Source: Roseiarcus sp963764955 (GTDB taxonomy: Bacteria; Pseudomonadota; Alphaproteobacteria; Rhizobiales; Beijerinckiaceae). Taken from it: a DNA stretch of 64,000 bases. The notes under the pieces were generated by a model, which was not told where the DNA came from, did not search any database, and worked only from the letters and a program-made list of their open reading frames with translations. The DNA lies in the NCBI GenBank assembly GCA_963764955.1, contig CAVXVE010000008.1, positions 1 to 64,000 on the forward strand, read 5' to 3'. The translations under genes and the position numbers were made by a program. This document shows positions 27,985-36,598 of this stretch, piece by piece (position 1 is the stretch's first letter; the number at the start of each line of letters is the position of its first letter).

Positions 27985-29001
27985 ATGACGGACACCGAAG
28001 CGCCCGTCACTGAGAAGTCGGACCCGGCGGCAGGCGAACCTCCGCTCCGGCAGGAGGGCGTTTCTGACGGACCACGCTTTCGCTGGAAAGACCTCACGGT
28101 CTATCTCGGCTTCGTCCTGGTCTTCGCCTTCTTCGCCGTCACGATCGGCGGCCAGGGCTTCCTCAGCGCCCAGAACGCGACTTCCATCATCTCGCAGGTC
28201 ACGCCGATCGCCCTTATGGCGTTCGGCGCGGTCTTTGTCCTCACCGCCGGCGAAATCGATCTTTCGATCGGCTCCGTGGTCGCCATGGCGGCGCTCTTCA
28301 CGGCGCTTGGGCTGCGTCACTATGGGCTCGTTCCGGGAATCGCCTTCGGAATTCTGACGGGAATCGGCGCCGGTCTTCTCAATGGCCTCCTGATCGTCGG
28401 ACTTAGGGTGCCATCGTTCCTCGTGACGCTCGGCACGATGCAGCTTTTCACTGGCGTCGCGCAGATCTCGACCCAGCTTCAGGACGTCCCGATCGTCAAC
28501 GACGCCTACACAAACCTGTTCGGATCAGGCACGATCGGACCGCTGTCCAACGCGGTGGTCTGGCTCCTGCTCGGCTTTCTGGTCGCCCAGATCGCATTCA
28601 AGAATCTCGCCTTCGGCTGGCGGGTGATGGCGACGGGAAGCAACCGCGCCAGCGCCCGGGCGCTCGGCGTCAACACCAATCGCGTCCGGGTCGGCGTGAT
28701 GGTCATCTCGTCCTGCACGGCGGCGCTCGCCGGAATGATCTACGCCGGCGAGGTGCATGGCGCGGTCTATACGCTGGGGTCGAACGATCTCCTCACGGTT
28801 CTCGCCGGCGTGGTGATCGGCGGCACGAGCCTGTTCGGCGGCTCCGGCAGCATGTTGGGCGCGCTGATGGGCTCGCTTCTCATGACGATGATCGTCAATG
28901 GCCTCGTGCTCATGGGCGCGACGGTGCAGCAGCAGATCGTCGTGCAGGGGATCATCATCGTCGTCGCGGTGGCGGTCAGCCAGCGCCAGCCGGCGGAGTG
29001 A
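27985..29001 (+). CDS. CUT2 ABC permease, system 3
   Basis: 338 residues with a long soluble N-terminus (about 38 residues, charged) before the first membrane segment LTVYLGFVLVFAFFAVTIGG. Family motifs: AVFVLTAGEIDLSIGSVVAM (Glu where most members have Gly-Ile), PSFLVTLGTMQLFTG, ATGSNRASARALGVNTNRVR and VVIGGTSLFGGSGSMLGAL. The stop overlaps the ATPase GTG (GTGA). Confidence 0.9.
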   Translation: MTDTEAPVTEKSDPAAGEPPLRQEGVSDGPRFRWKDLTVYLGFVLVFAFFAVTIGGQGFLSAQNATSIISQVTPIALMAFGAVFVLTAGEIDLSIGSVVAMAALFTALGLRHYGLVPGIAFGILTGIGAGLLNGLLIVGLRVPSFLVTLGTMQLFTGVAQISTQLQDVPIVNDAYTNLFGSGTIGPLSNAVVWLLLGFLVAQIAFKNLAFGWRVMATGSNRASARALGVNTNRVRVGVMVISSCTAALAGMIYAGEVHGAVYTLGSNDLLTVLAGVVIGGTSLFGGSGSMLGALMGSLLMTMIVNGLVLMGATVQQQIVVQGIIIVVAVAVSQRQPAE

Positions 29002-29780
29002 GTTGCGTGGCCAGACCGACCGACCCGCTCCTCCGCATAACCTCGCTGCGCAAGACCTTCGGCGGCCTGCATGCGCTCGAGGACATCAATCTCGAGGTCT
29101 GGCCCGGCGAAGTGGTCGGGCTGGTCGGCGACAACGGCGCGGGAAAATCGACGCTCGTTCGCTGCATCTCCGGCTATTACACGCCCGATGCAGGAGAGAT
29201 TACCGTCGGCGGCGAATCTTTCGGTTCCGGAGGGCCCAAGCGCGCGGCCGAACTCGGCATCGAGATCGTGCACCAGGACCTTTCGCTGGTGATGCATGGC
29301 GATGTGGTGCAGAACCTCTACCTCAATCGTGAGATCCGCTCGTCGTGGCCCCTCCTCAATCGCCTTGGGTGGCTCGACAAGAAGGCGATGCGCGCGGGGG
29401 CCCGCGCGATTCTCGATCAGGTCGGGATCGGCGGAACGATTTCCGTTCGGCAGCGCGTTCAGGATCTCTCCGGCGGGCAGCGCCAGTGCATCGCGATCGG
29501 GCGCGCCGTCGGCTGGAGCCGGCGCATGGTGTTTCTCGACGAGCCGACTGCCGCGCTCGGCGTGCGGCAGACGCGCCACGTGCTCGATCTCATCGGCCGT
29601 CTTCGCTCTCAGGGCATCGCGGTCGTAGTCATCAGCCATAATATGGAGCAGGTGCTGGAGGTCTGCGACCGGATTGTCGTGCTGCGCCTCGGTCGAAAGG
29701 TCGCGGACCGGCCCGTCGAGGGACTGACCGGGTCGATGGTCGTTGGCTATATCACCGGCGCCGAGAAGGGCGAGACTTGA
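28998..29780 (+). CDS. CUT2-type ABC ATPase, single NBD, system 3
   Basis: 260 residues; GTG start overlapping the permease stop, with another GTG at 29007 possible. Walker A GLVGDNGAGKSTLVRCISGY, Q-loop EIVHQDLSLVMHGDVVQNLY, signature QDLSGGQRQCIAIGRAV, Walker B MVFLDEPTAALGVRQT and VVVISHNMEQVLEV. Single nucleotide-binding domain, as in system 2, and similar throughout, so the two ATPases likely share ancestry. Followed with a TTGA overlap by the kinase. Confidence 0.9.
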   Translation: MSCVARPTDPLLRITSLRKTFGGLHALEDINLEVWPGEVVGLVGDNGAGKSTLVRCISGYYTPDAGEITVGGESFGSGGPKRAAELGIEIVHQDLSLVMHGDVVQNLYLNREIRSSWPLLNRLGWLDKKAMRAGARAILDQVGIGGTISVRQRVQDLSGGQRQCIAIGRAVGWSRRMVFLDEPTAALGVRQTRHVLDLIGRLRSQGIAVVVISHNMEQVLEVCDRIVVLRLGRKVADRPVEGLTGSMVVGYITGAEKGET

Positions 29781-30715
29781 GCGCCGCCCCGCAGTCCCGC
29801 GAAGAGCTCCCGCTTTTCCTCTGTATCGGAGACCTCGACGTCGACGTCATGATCGAGGTCGATCGGCTGCCGACCCGGGACGGGAAGGTGAACGGCGTCG
29901 TGAAGCAGAAGGCGCCGGGCGGCATGGCTGGAAACGTCGCCGCCGCGCTTGCTCGGCTGGGCTCGCGGGTACGCGTGCTTGGCCGCGTCGGCGATGACGC
30001 GGACGGCGCCTTCGCCGTCAAGAGCCTCGAGCAGGCGGGCGTCGACACGCGCTTCGTCTCCCGCCTCGACGGCGTTGCGACATTCAGCTGCATCAGCCTG
30101 CTGACGCCCGACGGGGAAAAGTCGCTCGTCAAGCTGATGACGGCCGCCTATCGGCCCGACGCAGGCGATGTAACAAAGGCCGCGCTCGAAGGTGTCCGCC
30201 ACCTGCATCTGACTTCTGTCGGCGACCCCGCCCTTTGCCGGCGCGTGGTGGAGGCTGCGCGGGCTTCCGGGGCCACCGCCTCGCTCGACATCGAGCGCGC
30301 CGACTGCCCGCAGGATGCGGCCGTTCTGCTCGATGCGGCCCAGGGCTTCGATCTAATCTTCTGCAATGGGGAGTCGCGCGCGTTCGTGGATGGAGTGCTT
30401 AAGCGCCCGCTCGCGGGCGTGGCCGCCGCGGTCGTCACCACGCTCGGCGCCGATGGCGCCCGGGTCGAGACCGCGGAGGAACAGATCGCCTCGCCGGGCT
30501 TTGCGCCAAAGATTGTCGACACCACCGGCGCGGGCGACTGTTTCGCCGCCGCCTGTCTTCACGCGCGCCTCGCGGCAAAACTGGACTGGCGGGACGCCCT
30601 TCGCTTCGCCAATTGCGCCGCGGCCATCTCAACGACGGGGCTCGGCGCTCAGTCGGCCTTGCCGACCGCCGATCAGGTGGCGGCGCTACACGGCGAGGCG
30701 CCGACTGGAGTTTGA
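29777..30715 (+). CDS. PfkB-family (ribokinase-like) kinase
   Basis: 312 residues from a TTG that overlaps the ATPase stop. Motifs: CIGDLDVDVMIEVDRLPTRD, APGGMAGNVAAALARLGSRV, LGRVGDDADGAFAVKSLEQA, and the catalytic IVDTTGAGDCFAAACLHARL near residue 250. Phosphorylates a sugar or nucleoside brought in by system 3. The DG-K-V-x-G-V region of the sugar pocket resembles ribokinase and adenosine kinase relatives. Last gene of the LacI-headed operon. Confidence 0.9.
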   Translation: MSAAPQSREELPLFLCIGDLDVDVMIEVDRLPTRDGKVNGVVKQKAPGGMAGNVAAALARLGSRVRVLGRVGDDADGAFAVKSLEQAGVDTRFVSRLDGVATFSCISLLTPDGEKSLVKLMTAAYRPDAGDVTKAALEGVRHLHLTSVGDPALCRRVVEAARASGATASLDIERADCPQDAAVLLDAAQGFDLIFCNGESRAFVDGVLKRPLAGVAAAVVTTLGADGARVETAEEQIASPGFAPKIVDTTGAGDCFAAACLHARLAAKLDWRDALRFANCAAAISTTGLGAQSALPTADQVAALHGEAPTGV

Positions 30716-30719
30716 CCCA

Positions 30720-30737
30720 GGCGCCTATCTTGGCGCC
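30720..30737. terminator. Inverted repeat between convergent kinase and RidA genes
   Basis: GGCGCC and GGCGCC flank TATCTT, five bases after the kinase stop. The stem is short and lacks a T-run, but it lies where two operons converge. Weak terminator candidate. Confidence 0.3.
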
Positions 30738-30781
30738 GCCGCGGTCGGCAGCGTCATTCTTACGTGCACGCGGAGATCCGC

Positions 30782-31177
30782 TCAGGAGCCGCGATCCGGC
30801 CGCCTGGCGACGAGGTCGATCTCGATCAGCGCATCGTAGGCGAGGCCTGTCACGCCCACACAGGTGCGCGCAGGGAGACGCCCTTCCGGAAAGAAGCTGC
30901 GATAGACGCGGTTCATCGCCTCGTAATCCCGCTTGAACGCCGTCAGGTAGACGCGCGCCATGACCACGTGTTCGAGCGTAAGACCGAGACCCGCGAGGAC
31001 GGTCGTCAAATTTGAGAAGACATTGCGCGTCTGCGCCTCGATGCCTTCCGGCAGCACGCCGGGCGCCGCGGGCGTATCGGGCATCTGCCCGGTGACGAAA
31101 ACGAAGCCATCCGTTTCGACGGCGTGGCTGAACGGCGCGACCGGCTTCGGACCGCCCGTGATCATATGAAACTGCAT
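30782..31177 (-). CDS. RidA/YjgF-family protein
   Basis: 131 residues. YjgF fold: VETDGFVFVTGQMPDTPAAP, GIEAQTRNVFSNLTTVLAGL, VVMARVYLTAFKRDYEAMNR and RTCVGVTGLAYDALIEIDLV. The Arg in LPARTCVGV corresponds to the substrate-binding Arg of deaminating RidA members. RidA hydrolyses reactive enamine/imine intermediates. Downstream of two amidase-type enzymes and an amino-acid transporter, it fits detoxification of amine products. Last gene of the minus-strand operon, 14 bases after the second formamidase. Confidence 0.85.
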   Translation of the reverse strand: MQFHMITGGPKPVAPFSHAVETDGFVFVTGQMPDTPAAPGVLPEGIEAQTRNVFSNLTTVLAGLGLTLEHVVMARVYLTAFKRDYEAMNRVYRSFFPEGRLPARTCVGVTGLAYDALIEIDLVARRPDRGS

Positions 31178-31191
31178 CGACGTCCCCCGCT

Positions 31192-32454
31192 CTACGCTCC
31201 CAGCAACGATTTCCGCACGATGGCGTGAACGCCCCAGTTACCGTCCACGACCTGCGTCACGCCGAAATCGACGCCTGCGGAAATCACCGCGATCGCCTCG
31301 TCCTCGCTCAAGCCGCGCATCTCCATGAGAAAGCGGCGCGCCTTGCGGAACGCGTCCTTCATCGCAAGATCGAGCGACGAGGTGGCGTAGACTTCTCCCT
31401 GTCCCCGGGAGCCGAATTCGGCGAGATAGTTCGGATGGCTGAAGCCGGTGAGAACCCATTCCGTCGGCGTCTCGATCAGCGGATAGGTGAGGTCTGCGAA
31501 GCGGCTGTCCTTCTTGTGCAGGACGACGGTCACGCGCCCGGTCATCGAGCATTCGATCGCGGTCCCGGATATCTCGCCATCGCCCTGGGCCGCATGCGGA
31601 TCGCCGATCGACAGGAGCCCGCCGGAAACCGAGACCGGCAGGTAGACGGCCGCGCCTTTGCCGAGGCGCCAATTGTCGAGATTGCCGCCGAAATAGGCCG
31701 GCGGAACCGAATCGACGGGATCGGCCTCGCGCGGCGCAAGCGCGATGACGCCGAAGTGCGGACGCAGCGGGATGCGGATCCGGCTTTGAGGCGCAGCCGA
31801 GATCTCGATTCCGCTCTTGTCGACCGGGACGCCGGGATAGTCGTAAGTCCGGTGAACGACGCCGAACGGATCGACCTGGGGAGACCATCGATAGGCGTAA
31901 AGGGCCTTTGCGTAAGGTTCGTCGCCGTCGGCGAAGATTTCGTAGATGGTGACGTTCTCCCGCGGCTTCGGCTCCTGGATGAATTCGCCATAGTGGTAGC
32001 CCCACCAGGCCGCGACATTGCTGCCGAAAGAGCGCCCTTCGTAACCGGGGCTGCGGCTCGGCCGCGGCGCCATGTCGTCGATCCTGACCTCGATCACGTC
32101 GCCCGGCTCCGCGTCCTTGACATGGATCGGGCCGGTGCAGATGTGCACGCCGAAGCCTTCGCCGGCGCCGCGGCCGAAGATGGAGGCGTCGATCGGGCCG
32201 GCGCCGCGCCGGTCGACGGCCTTTCTGTCTTTGGTCCAGAAAAAGACCTCTTCCGCCGCCGCGTCGCCCCGGATCATCAGTTCGGGATCGTCGGAGGCGT
32301 GCTGGGTCAGCGTTTCAATCTCGACGCTGTCGCCGGAACGGATCTCGAGGACCGGCCGCAGCGAACGGCTGAAATAGCCCCAATGCACATTCGCCGAACT
32401 GACCGCGAGGCGATGGCGGGCGCCTTCGTCCCGCCCGCCCCCCGGAGCAGGCAA
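31192..32454 (-). CDS. Acetamidase/formamidase family protein, start unclear
   Basis: About 415 residues. FmdA_AmdA family motifs: VSSANVHWGYFSRSLRPVLE, HASDDPELMIRGDAA, RRGAGPIDASIFGRG, DAEPGDVIEVRIDDM, LLSIGDPHAAQGDGEISGTA (metal/active site) and DFGVTQVVDGNWGVHA. It hydrolyses a short amide to acid plus ammonia. No ATG precedes the conserved start (RHRLAVSSANVHW): the aligned Met position reads GGC, and only TTG codons at 32454 and 32475 are in frame. The upstream AraC gene also lacks a stop here, so a few bases may be missing. A paralogue lies at 33584-34825. Confidence 0.8.
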   Translation of the reverse strand: MPAPGGGRDEGARHRLAVSSANVHWGYFSRSLRPVLEIRSGDSVEIETLTQHASDDPELMIRGDAAAEEVFFWTKDRKAVDRRGAGPIDASIFGRGAGEGFGVHICTGPIHVKDAEPGDVIEVRIDDMAPRPSRSPGYEGRSFGSNVAAWWGYHYGEFIQEPKPRENVTIYEIFADGDEPYAKALYAYRWSPQVDPFGVVHRTYDYPGVPVDKSGIEISAAPQSRIRIPLRPHFGVIALAPREADPVDSVPPAYFGGNLDNWRLGKGAAVYLPVSVSGGLLSIGDPHAAQGDGEISGTAIECSMTGRVTVVLHKKDSRFADLTYPLIETPTEWVLTGFSHPNYLAEFGSRGQGEVYATSSLDLAMKDAFRKARRFLMEMRGLSEDEAIAVISAGVDFGVTQVVDGNWGVHAIVRKSLLGA

Positions 32455-33591
32455 GCAGCCCGACGATCTCGCCAATCGCGCTGCGCTGCTTGAGCTTGCG
32501 GTTCGCGAGCGCGCTGAGAGGCCAGCCGCGCTGCGCCGCGCCGCCGCTTTCCGACAGCCTGTCGGCCTGCTGGCTGCGAAAGGCGCCGGGCAGGGATTCC
32601 GAACCGCTCCTTGAACAGCCGGTTGAAATTGGCGGCGTCGCCGAAGCCGCAGCGGTAGCCGACGTCGGCGACGGAAGCGTGAATGTCGCCGGGCGCGATC
32701 AGGGCGGCGCGGGCGCGCTGCAGGCGCCGCTCGCGCAGATAATGGCCGAAGCTGACGCCGTTCTGCTCGAACAGTTTCTGCAGATAGCGCTCCGAAATTC
32801 CCTCGCCCCGGGCTACGCGGGGAGCGGTCAGGTCCGGGTCATGCAGGCGCCGCTCGATCGCCAGCGTCACGCGGTTGAAAAGCGCCACGAGGCTTGACGT
32901 CGCAGCGGCGCTAGCGCCGTCCTGCCCGGCGACAATGGTCAGGAAGAGATCCGCGACGCCCTGCTCGAGCGCCCGCCATTCGGCCGTCGACAGCGAGTCC
33001 ATCTCGGCGGCCGCGGTCTCGATGAGCTTGATGAACACGCCCGAAAACCCCTCGGGCTGAAGCCGGCGAGGCGCGGCGAGCGGCCGCCATCCCGCGCCGC
33101 GTCCGTCGAGGCCGCTGTCCGGCAGGGACACGACGACGATGGGAACGATGCGGTCGAGCGCAATGCGCCATTCCTGATCGGCCGGCAGCAAGACGAGCGT
33201 GCCGGGCGGGACCCATACGGGACCGCTCACCGCCTCGACCTCGATGTCGTCTTCGAGAGGCAGGAGACCGATCGGAAGGCGGGACCGTCGGGTCAGCGGC
33301 GAGAGCGTCTGCAAACCGGCTCTGAGACGGCCAAGCGCCAGCCCGTGCGGATCCCCGCGCACCGAAGCCGCGGCGAAGACCTCGGGCCCCCCTTCGAACG
33401 GCGCCGAGCGCAATTGAAGCTGGGCGAGAAGGTCCCGCCACGCGTCGCTGCGCGCGATCCGGGGATAGGCTTCGCTCTCGAACTGCCTGATGAACATCCT
33501 TTGGCTCGCGGCGCCGGCGAGGCCGATCTGTGCGGCGCCGCATTCATATTGCACCTGCGAAGCGAGCCGCGCCAGCCCTGGATTTACGAGC
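32455..33591 (-). CDS. AraC-family transcriptional regulator, 3' end frameshifted
   Basis: Starts MLVNPGLARLASQVQYECGA at 33591, overlapping the formamidase stop by 8 bases. It has an N-terminal AraC-binding-like domain (VSGPVWVPPGTLVLLPADQE) and two C-terminal HTH motifs: ARGEGISERYLQKLFEQNGV and VADVGYRCGFGDAANFNRLF. After FKERFGIP the likely frame changes to PGAFRSQQADRLSESGG, and no stop appears before the next gene. The 3' coordinate is therefore approximate. It lies between two formamidase genes on the same strand and probably activates this operon in response to an amide or amino acid. Confidence 0.75.
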
Positions 33592-34825
33592 ATTGGAACA
33601 CGCTCTTGCGGATCGAGCCATGCACGCCCCAATTGGCGTCGACGACCTGGGTCACGCCAAAATCGGCGGCGACCGACATGAGCGCGATCGCCTCGTCCTC
33701 GCTGAGCTTGTGGGCCGTCATGAGGAAGCGACGGAGCTTGCGGAACGCGTCGCGCATCGCCCGATCGACGCTCGAATGCTGCGCGATCGTCGTCTGGGCG
33801 TCCGCGCCGAGGCTCGCGAGATAGTTCGGATAGGTGAAACCGTAGACGGACCATTGCCGGTCCGTCTCCAGCATCGGATGGTCGAGCCCTTCGAGGGGGG
33901 TGCCGGCGAGCGCGTTCTTCTTGTGCAGATGAAACTCGAAGTCGCCGGTCAGCGACGTCTCGATCGCCGTGCCGCCGAGTTCGCTGTCGCCCTGGGCGGC
34001 GTGGGGATCGCCGACCGAAAAGAAGGCGCCGGCGACCGCGACCGGGTAATACATCGTCGCGCCCCTGCCGATGCGCCAGTCGTCGATGTTGCCGCCGGTG
34101 TAGGACGGCGGGACCGAACTGACGAAATCCGCTTCCGACGGCGCAAGCCCCATCGTGCCGAAATGGAGGCGCGCGGGCACGCGCACATTGGCGAGCACGT
34201 TCTCGCGCCGCTTGACGAGGCTATGGTCGACCCGGACGCCTGGATAGTCGATCGTGGAATGGACAACGCCGTCAGGGTCGGTCTGCGGGCGCCAGACGTA
34301 ATTGTAGACGGCCTTGGCGTAAGGCTCGCCCGACGTGTCGAGCTCGAAGATGGTGATGACCTCGCGCGGGCGCGGCTCCTCGATCAGGTCGTGATAGTGG
34401 AAGCCCCATGACGCCGCGGCGTTGGAGCCGAAGCAGCGCCCCGCGTAGCAGGCGCTGCAGCTCGGTCTCGGCCGCACGTCGAGGACGCGAACCTCGAGAA
34501 TGTCGCCGGGCTCGGCCCCCTCGATCGCGACCGGGCCGGTGAGGAGATGCACGCCGAGCCCTTCGCCGGGCCCGAACTTGAGCTTGCCTTCGGTCGGCCC
34601 GGCGCCGCGGCGCCGGATCGTCTTCTCGTCCTTAGTCCAGTGGAAGATCGCCTCGGCCGCGGGATCGTCCTTGATCATGCGCTCGTAATCGTCGTTGGCG
34701 TGGTGGGTCAGCGTCTCGATCGTCGCCCGGTCGCCTGGCTTCAGGGTCAGAGCCGGTTTGACGACCTTGCTGAAATAGCCCCAGTGCACGGTCGCGGGCG
34801 AAACCGGGAGCTTATGGTGATTCAT
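33584..34825 (-). CDS. Acetamidase/formamidase family protein
   Basis: 413 residues, full length. MNHHKLPVSPATVHWGYFSK, THHANDDYERMIKDD, RRRGAGPTEGKLKFGPGEG, GAEPGDILEVRVLDV, AFFSVGDPHAAQGDSELGG and DFGVTQVVDANWGVHGSIR match its paralogue and family. An extra cysteine pair (PRPSCSACYAGRCFGSN) is specific to this copy. It hydrolyses formamide-like amides with ammonia release. Downstream of a polar amino-acid ABC transporter and coupled to AraC by an 8-base overlap. Confidence 0.9.
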   Translation of the reverse strand: MNHHKLPVSPATVHWGYFSKVVKPALTLKPGDRATIETLTHHANDDYERMIKDDPAAEAIFHWTKDEKTIRRRGAGPTEGKLKFGPGEGLGVHLLTGPVAIEGAEPGDILEVRVLDVRPRPSCSACYAGRCFGSNAAASWGFHYHDLIEEPRPREVITIFELDTSGEPYAKAVYNYVWRPQTDPDGVVHSTIDYPGVRVDHSLVKRRENVLANVRVPARLHFGTMGLAPSEADFVSSVPPSYTGGNIDDWRIGRGATMYYPVAVAGAFFSVGDPHAAQGDSELGGTAIETSLTGDFEFHLHKKNALAGTPLEGLDHPMLETDRQWSVYGFTYPNYLASLGADAQTTIAQHSSVDRAMRDAFRKLRRFLMTAHKLSEDEAIALMSVAADFGVTQVVDANWGVHGSIRKSVFQCS

Positions 34826-34905
34826 GTCGGTCTCCGATTGTTTCGCGCGCCTTCATGGGGCTCGCGGGCGGCGCGCCGCCGGCGCCTCATCCAGGGTCCT
34901 GCGCA

Positions 34906-35707
34906 TCATCCGTGCGCGACGCTTTCCTCGGTCATGATTTGAAGGAATTGCGCGGTGCGCGGGTTTTTCGGCCGCGACAACACGACGTCCGCCCGCCCTT
35001 CCTCGACGATCGAGCCGTCGGCCAGAAACACCGCGCGGTCGGCGACCTCCTTGGCGAAACTGATCTGATGGGTCGAAATCATCATGGTGAGGCCGTCCTC
35101 CACCGCGAGCCGGCGGATGACGTCCAAGACTTCGCTCACGAGTTCGGGGTCGAGCGCCGAGGTCGGCTCGTCGAGCAGGAAAATCGTCGGATTGGGAGCG
35201 AGCGCGCGCGCGATCGCCACGCGCTGCTGCTGGCCGCCCGACATGTGGCGCGGCAGCGCGTCGGCGCGATCCGATAGCCCGACCCGATCGAGCAGCTCCT
35301 GCGCCCGGCGGTCGGCGTCGGTGTGCGAGAGCCCATGCACCCAGCGCAGCGGTCCGGCGATGTTCTGCTTGGCGGTCAGATGGCCGAACAGGTTGAAATT
35401 CTGAAACACCATGCCGACGCCGACCGTCGCCCGCTCGTTGGCGATCGCGCGCGCCGACAGCGGCCGGTTGTGAGCGTCGAAGCCGATCTCCCGGCCCGTC
35501 ACCTTGATCGCGCCGCTGTCCCAGGATTCGAGATGATTGATGCAGCGCAGAAGGGTGCTCTTGCCTGAGCCGCTCGGCCCCAGAAGCGCGACGACTTCGC
35601 CGATGCGGACAACGAGATCGATCGAACTCGAGCACGGTTTTGCCGTCGTAGGACTTGTGCAGCGCCTTGATTTCGAGCGCCGGCCGGCTGCCTGTGAGCG
35701 CGGTCAT
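34906..35707 (-). CDS. Polar amino-acid ABC ATPase (HisP/GlnQ-like), frameshifted
   Basis: About 266 residues. Starts MTALTGSRPALEIKALHKSY, overlapping the permease stop. The frame breaks near 35625. The corrected frame gives SIDLVVRIGEVVALLGPSGS with Walker A GPSGSGKSTLLRCIN, then MVFQNFNLFGHLTAKQNI, signature HMSGGQQQRVAIARALA, Walker B TIFLLDEPTSALDPE and MMISTHQISFAKEVADR. It drives the adjacent permease. The break near GTGCTCGAGTTCG is a single-base indel. Confidence 0.85.
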
Positions 35708-36531
35708 GCGCTTCTCGCGGTCGATCGGAGAGGCTGGGCTCTCAAGGGCGCAGGCGAGACGGCGGGCGAGGTAGGGGTCGGCGCTTCGAACGGCGCCGTC
35801 GCCGCGGCCGCGCTCGCCCGCACCGCTTCGAACGGCTGGCGGCGCCAGGGCAGAAGACGGGCGAGCCGCGCCTCAGGCGTCGGCAGGTCGAGATCGAGCA
35901 GAACTTCGACGATCACCTGGATCACGGCGACCGCGCCCGTGAGCACGAGATACATGAGGCCCGAGGCGAAGAAGATCGAGAAGAAATCGAAATTCGCGGA
36001 GGCGAGCTGCGTGCTGCGCAGCGTGAGTTCCTGCACCGAGACGACGGAGGCGAGCGACGAATTCTTGAGCGCGCTGACCGCCTCGTTGCCGAGCGCGGGA
36101 ACCATCGAGCGGACCGCCTGCGGCGCCACGATGCGCAGCATCACCACGGCCGGCGTCATGCCGAGCGCTTGCCCCGCGATGATCTGGCCTCGATCGACTG
36201 CGATGATGTTGCCGCGGATGATCTCGGCGATGAACGGCGCTTCGTTGAGCGCCAGCGCAAGGCCAGCCGCCTCGACCGCGGTCAGCTTTATGCCGATCAT
36301 CGGCAGCGCGTTGTAGCAGAAGATCATCTGCAAGATGAGCGGGGTTCCACGAAAGATGATGGCGTAGGCGCGCGTGATGACGGCCAGGATGGGAAACCGG
36401 CTGAGCTGCATTCCGGCGAGCACGATCCCCATCACCAGGCCGCCGCCGAGGCCAAGAGCGGTGATGAGAAGCGTGTAGAGGATACCGGTCAGCAGATAGG
36501 GCTGGCTGAGATAATGGAAGAAAAGTTCCAT
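35704..36531 (-). CDS. Polar amino-acid ABC transporter permease
   Basis: 275 residues. HisM/GlnP family, with segments ILYTLLITALGLGGGLVMGI and RAYAIIFRGTPLILQMIF, then NEAPFIAEIIRGNI and the ATPase-coupling EAA loop AGQALGMTPAVVMLRIVAPQ. A long Ala/Pro/Arg-rich cytoplasmic tail (last 45 residues) is unusual for the family. Only one permease is encoded, so it probably forms a homodimer. Confidence 0.9.
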   Translation of the reverse strand: MELFFHYLSQPYLLTGILYTLLITALGLGGGLVMGIVLAGMQLSRFPILAVITRAYAIIFRGTPLILQMIFCYNALPMIGIKLTAVEAAGLALALNEAPFIAEIIRGNIIAVDRGQIIAGQALGMTPAVVMLRIVAPQAVRSMVPALGNEAVSALKNSSLASVVSVQELTLRSTQLASANFDFFSIFFASGLMYLVLTGAVAVIQVIVEVLLDLDLPTPEARLARLLPWRRQPFEAVRASAAAATAPFEAPTPTSPAVSPAPLRAQPLRSTARSA

Positions 36532-36598
36532 TGACGCTTTCAGCTGCCGTAGCGCCTGGGACGGGCGGCCCTCGGGCGGCGCGCCCGTCCCAGCAATC

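Noticed and set aside
31192..34825. The two formamidase genes as a recent tandem duplication
   Set aside because: They share motifs but differ throughout, including a cysteine-rich insert in one, and an AraC gene separates them, so the split is old.
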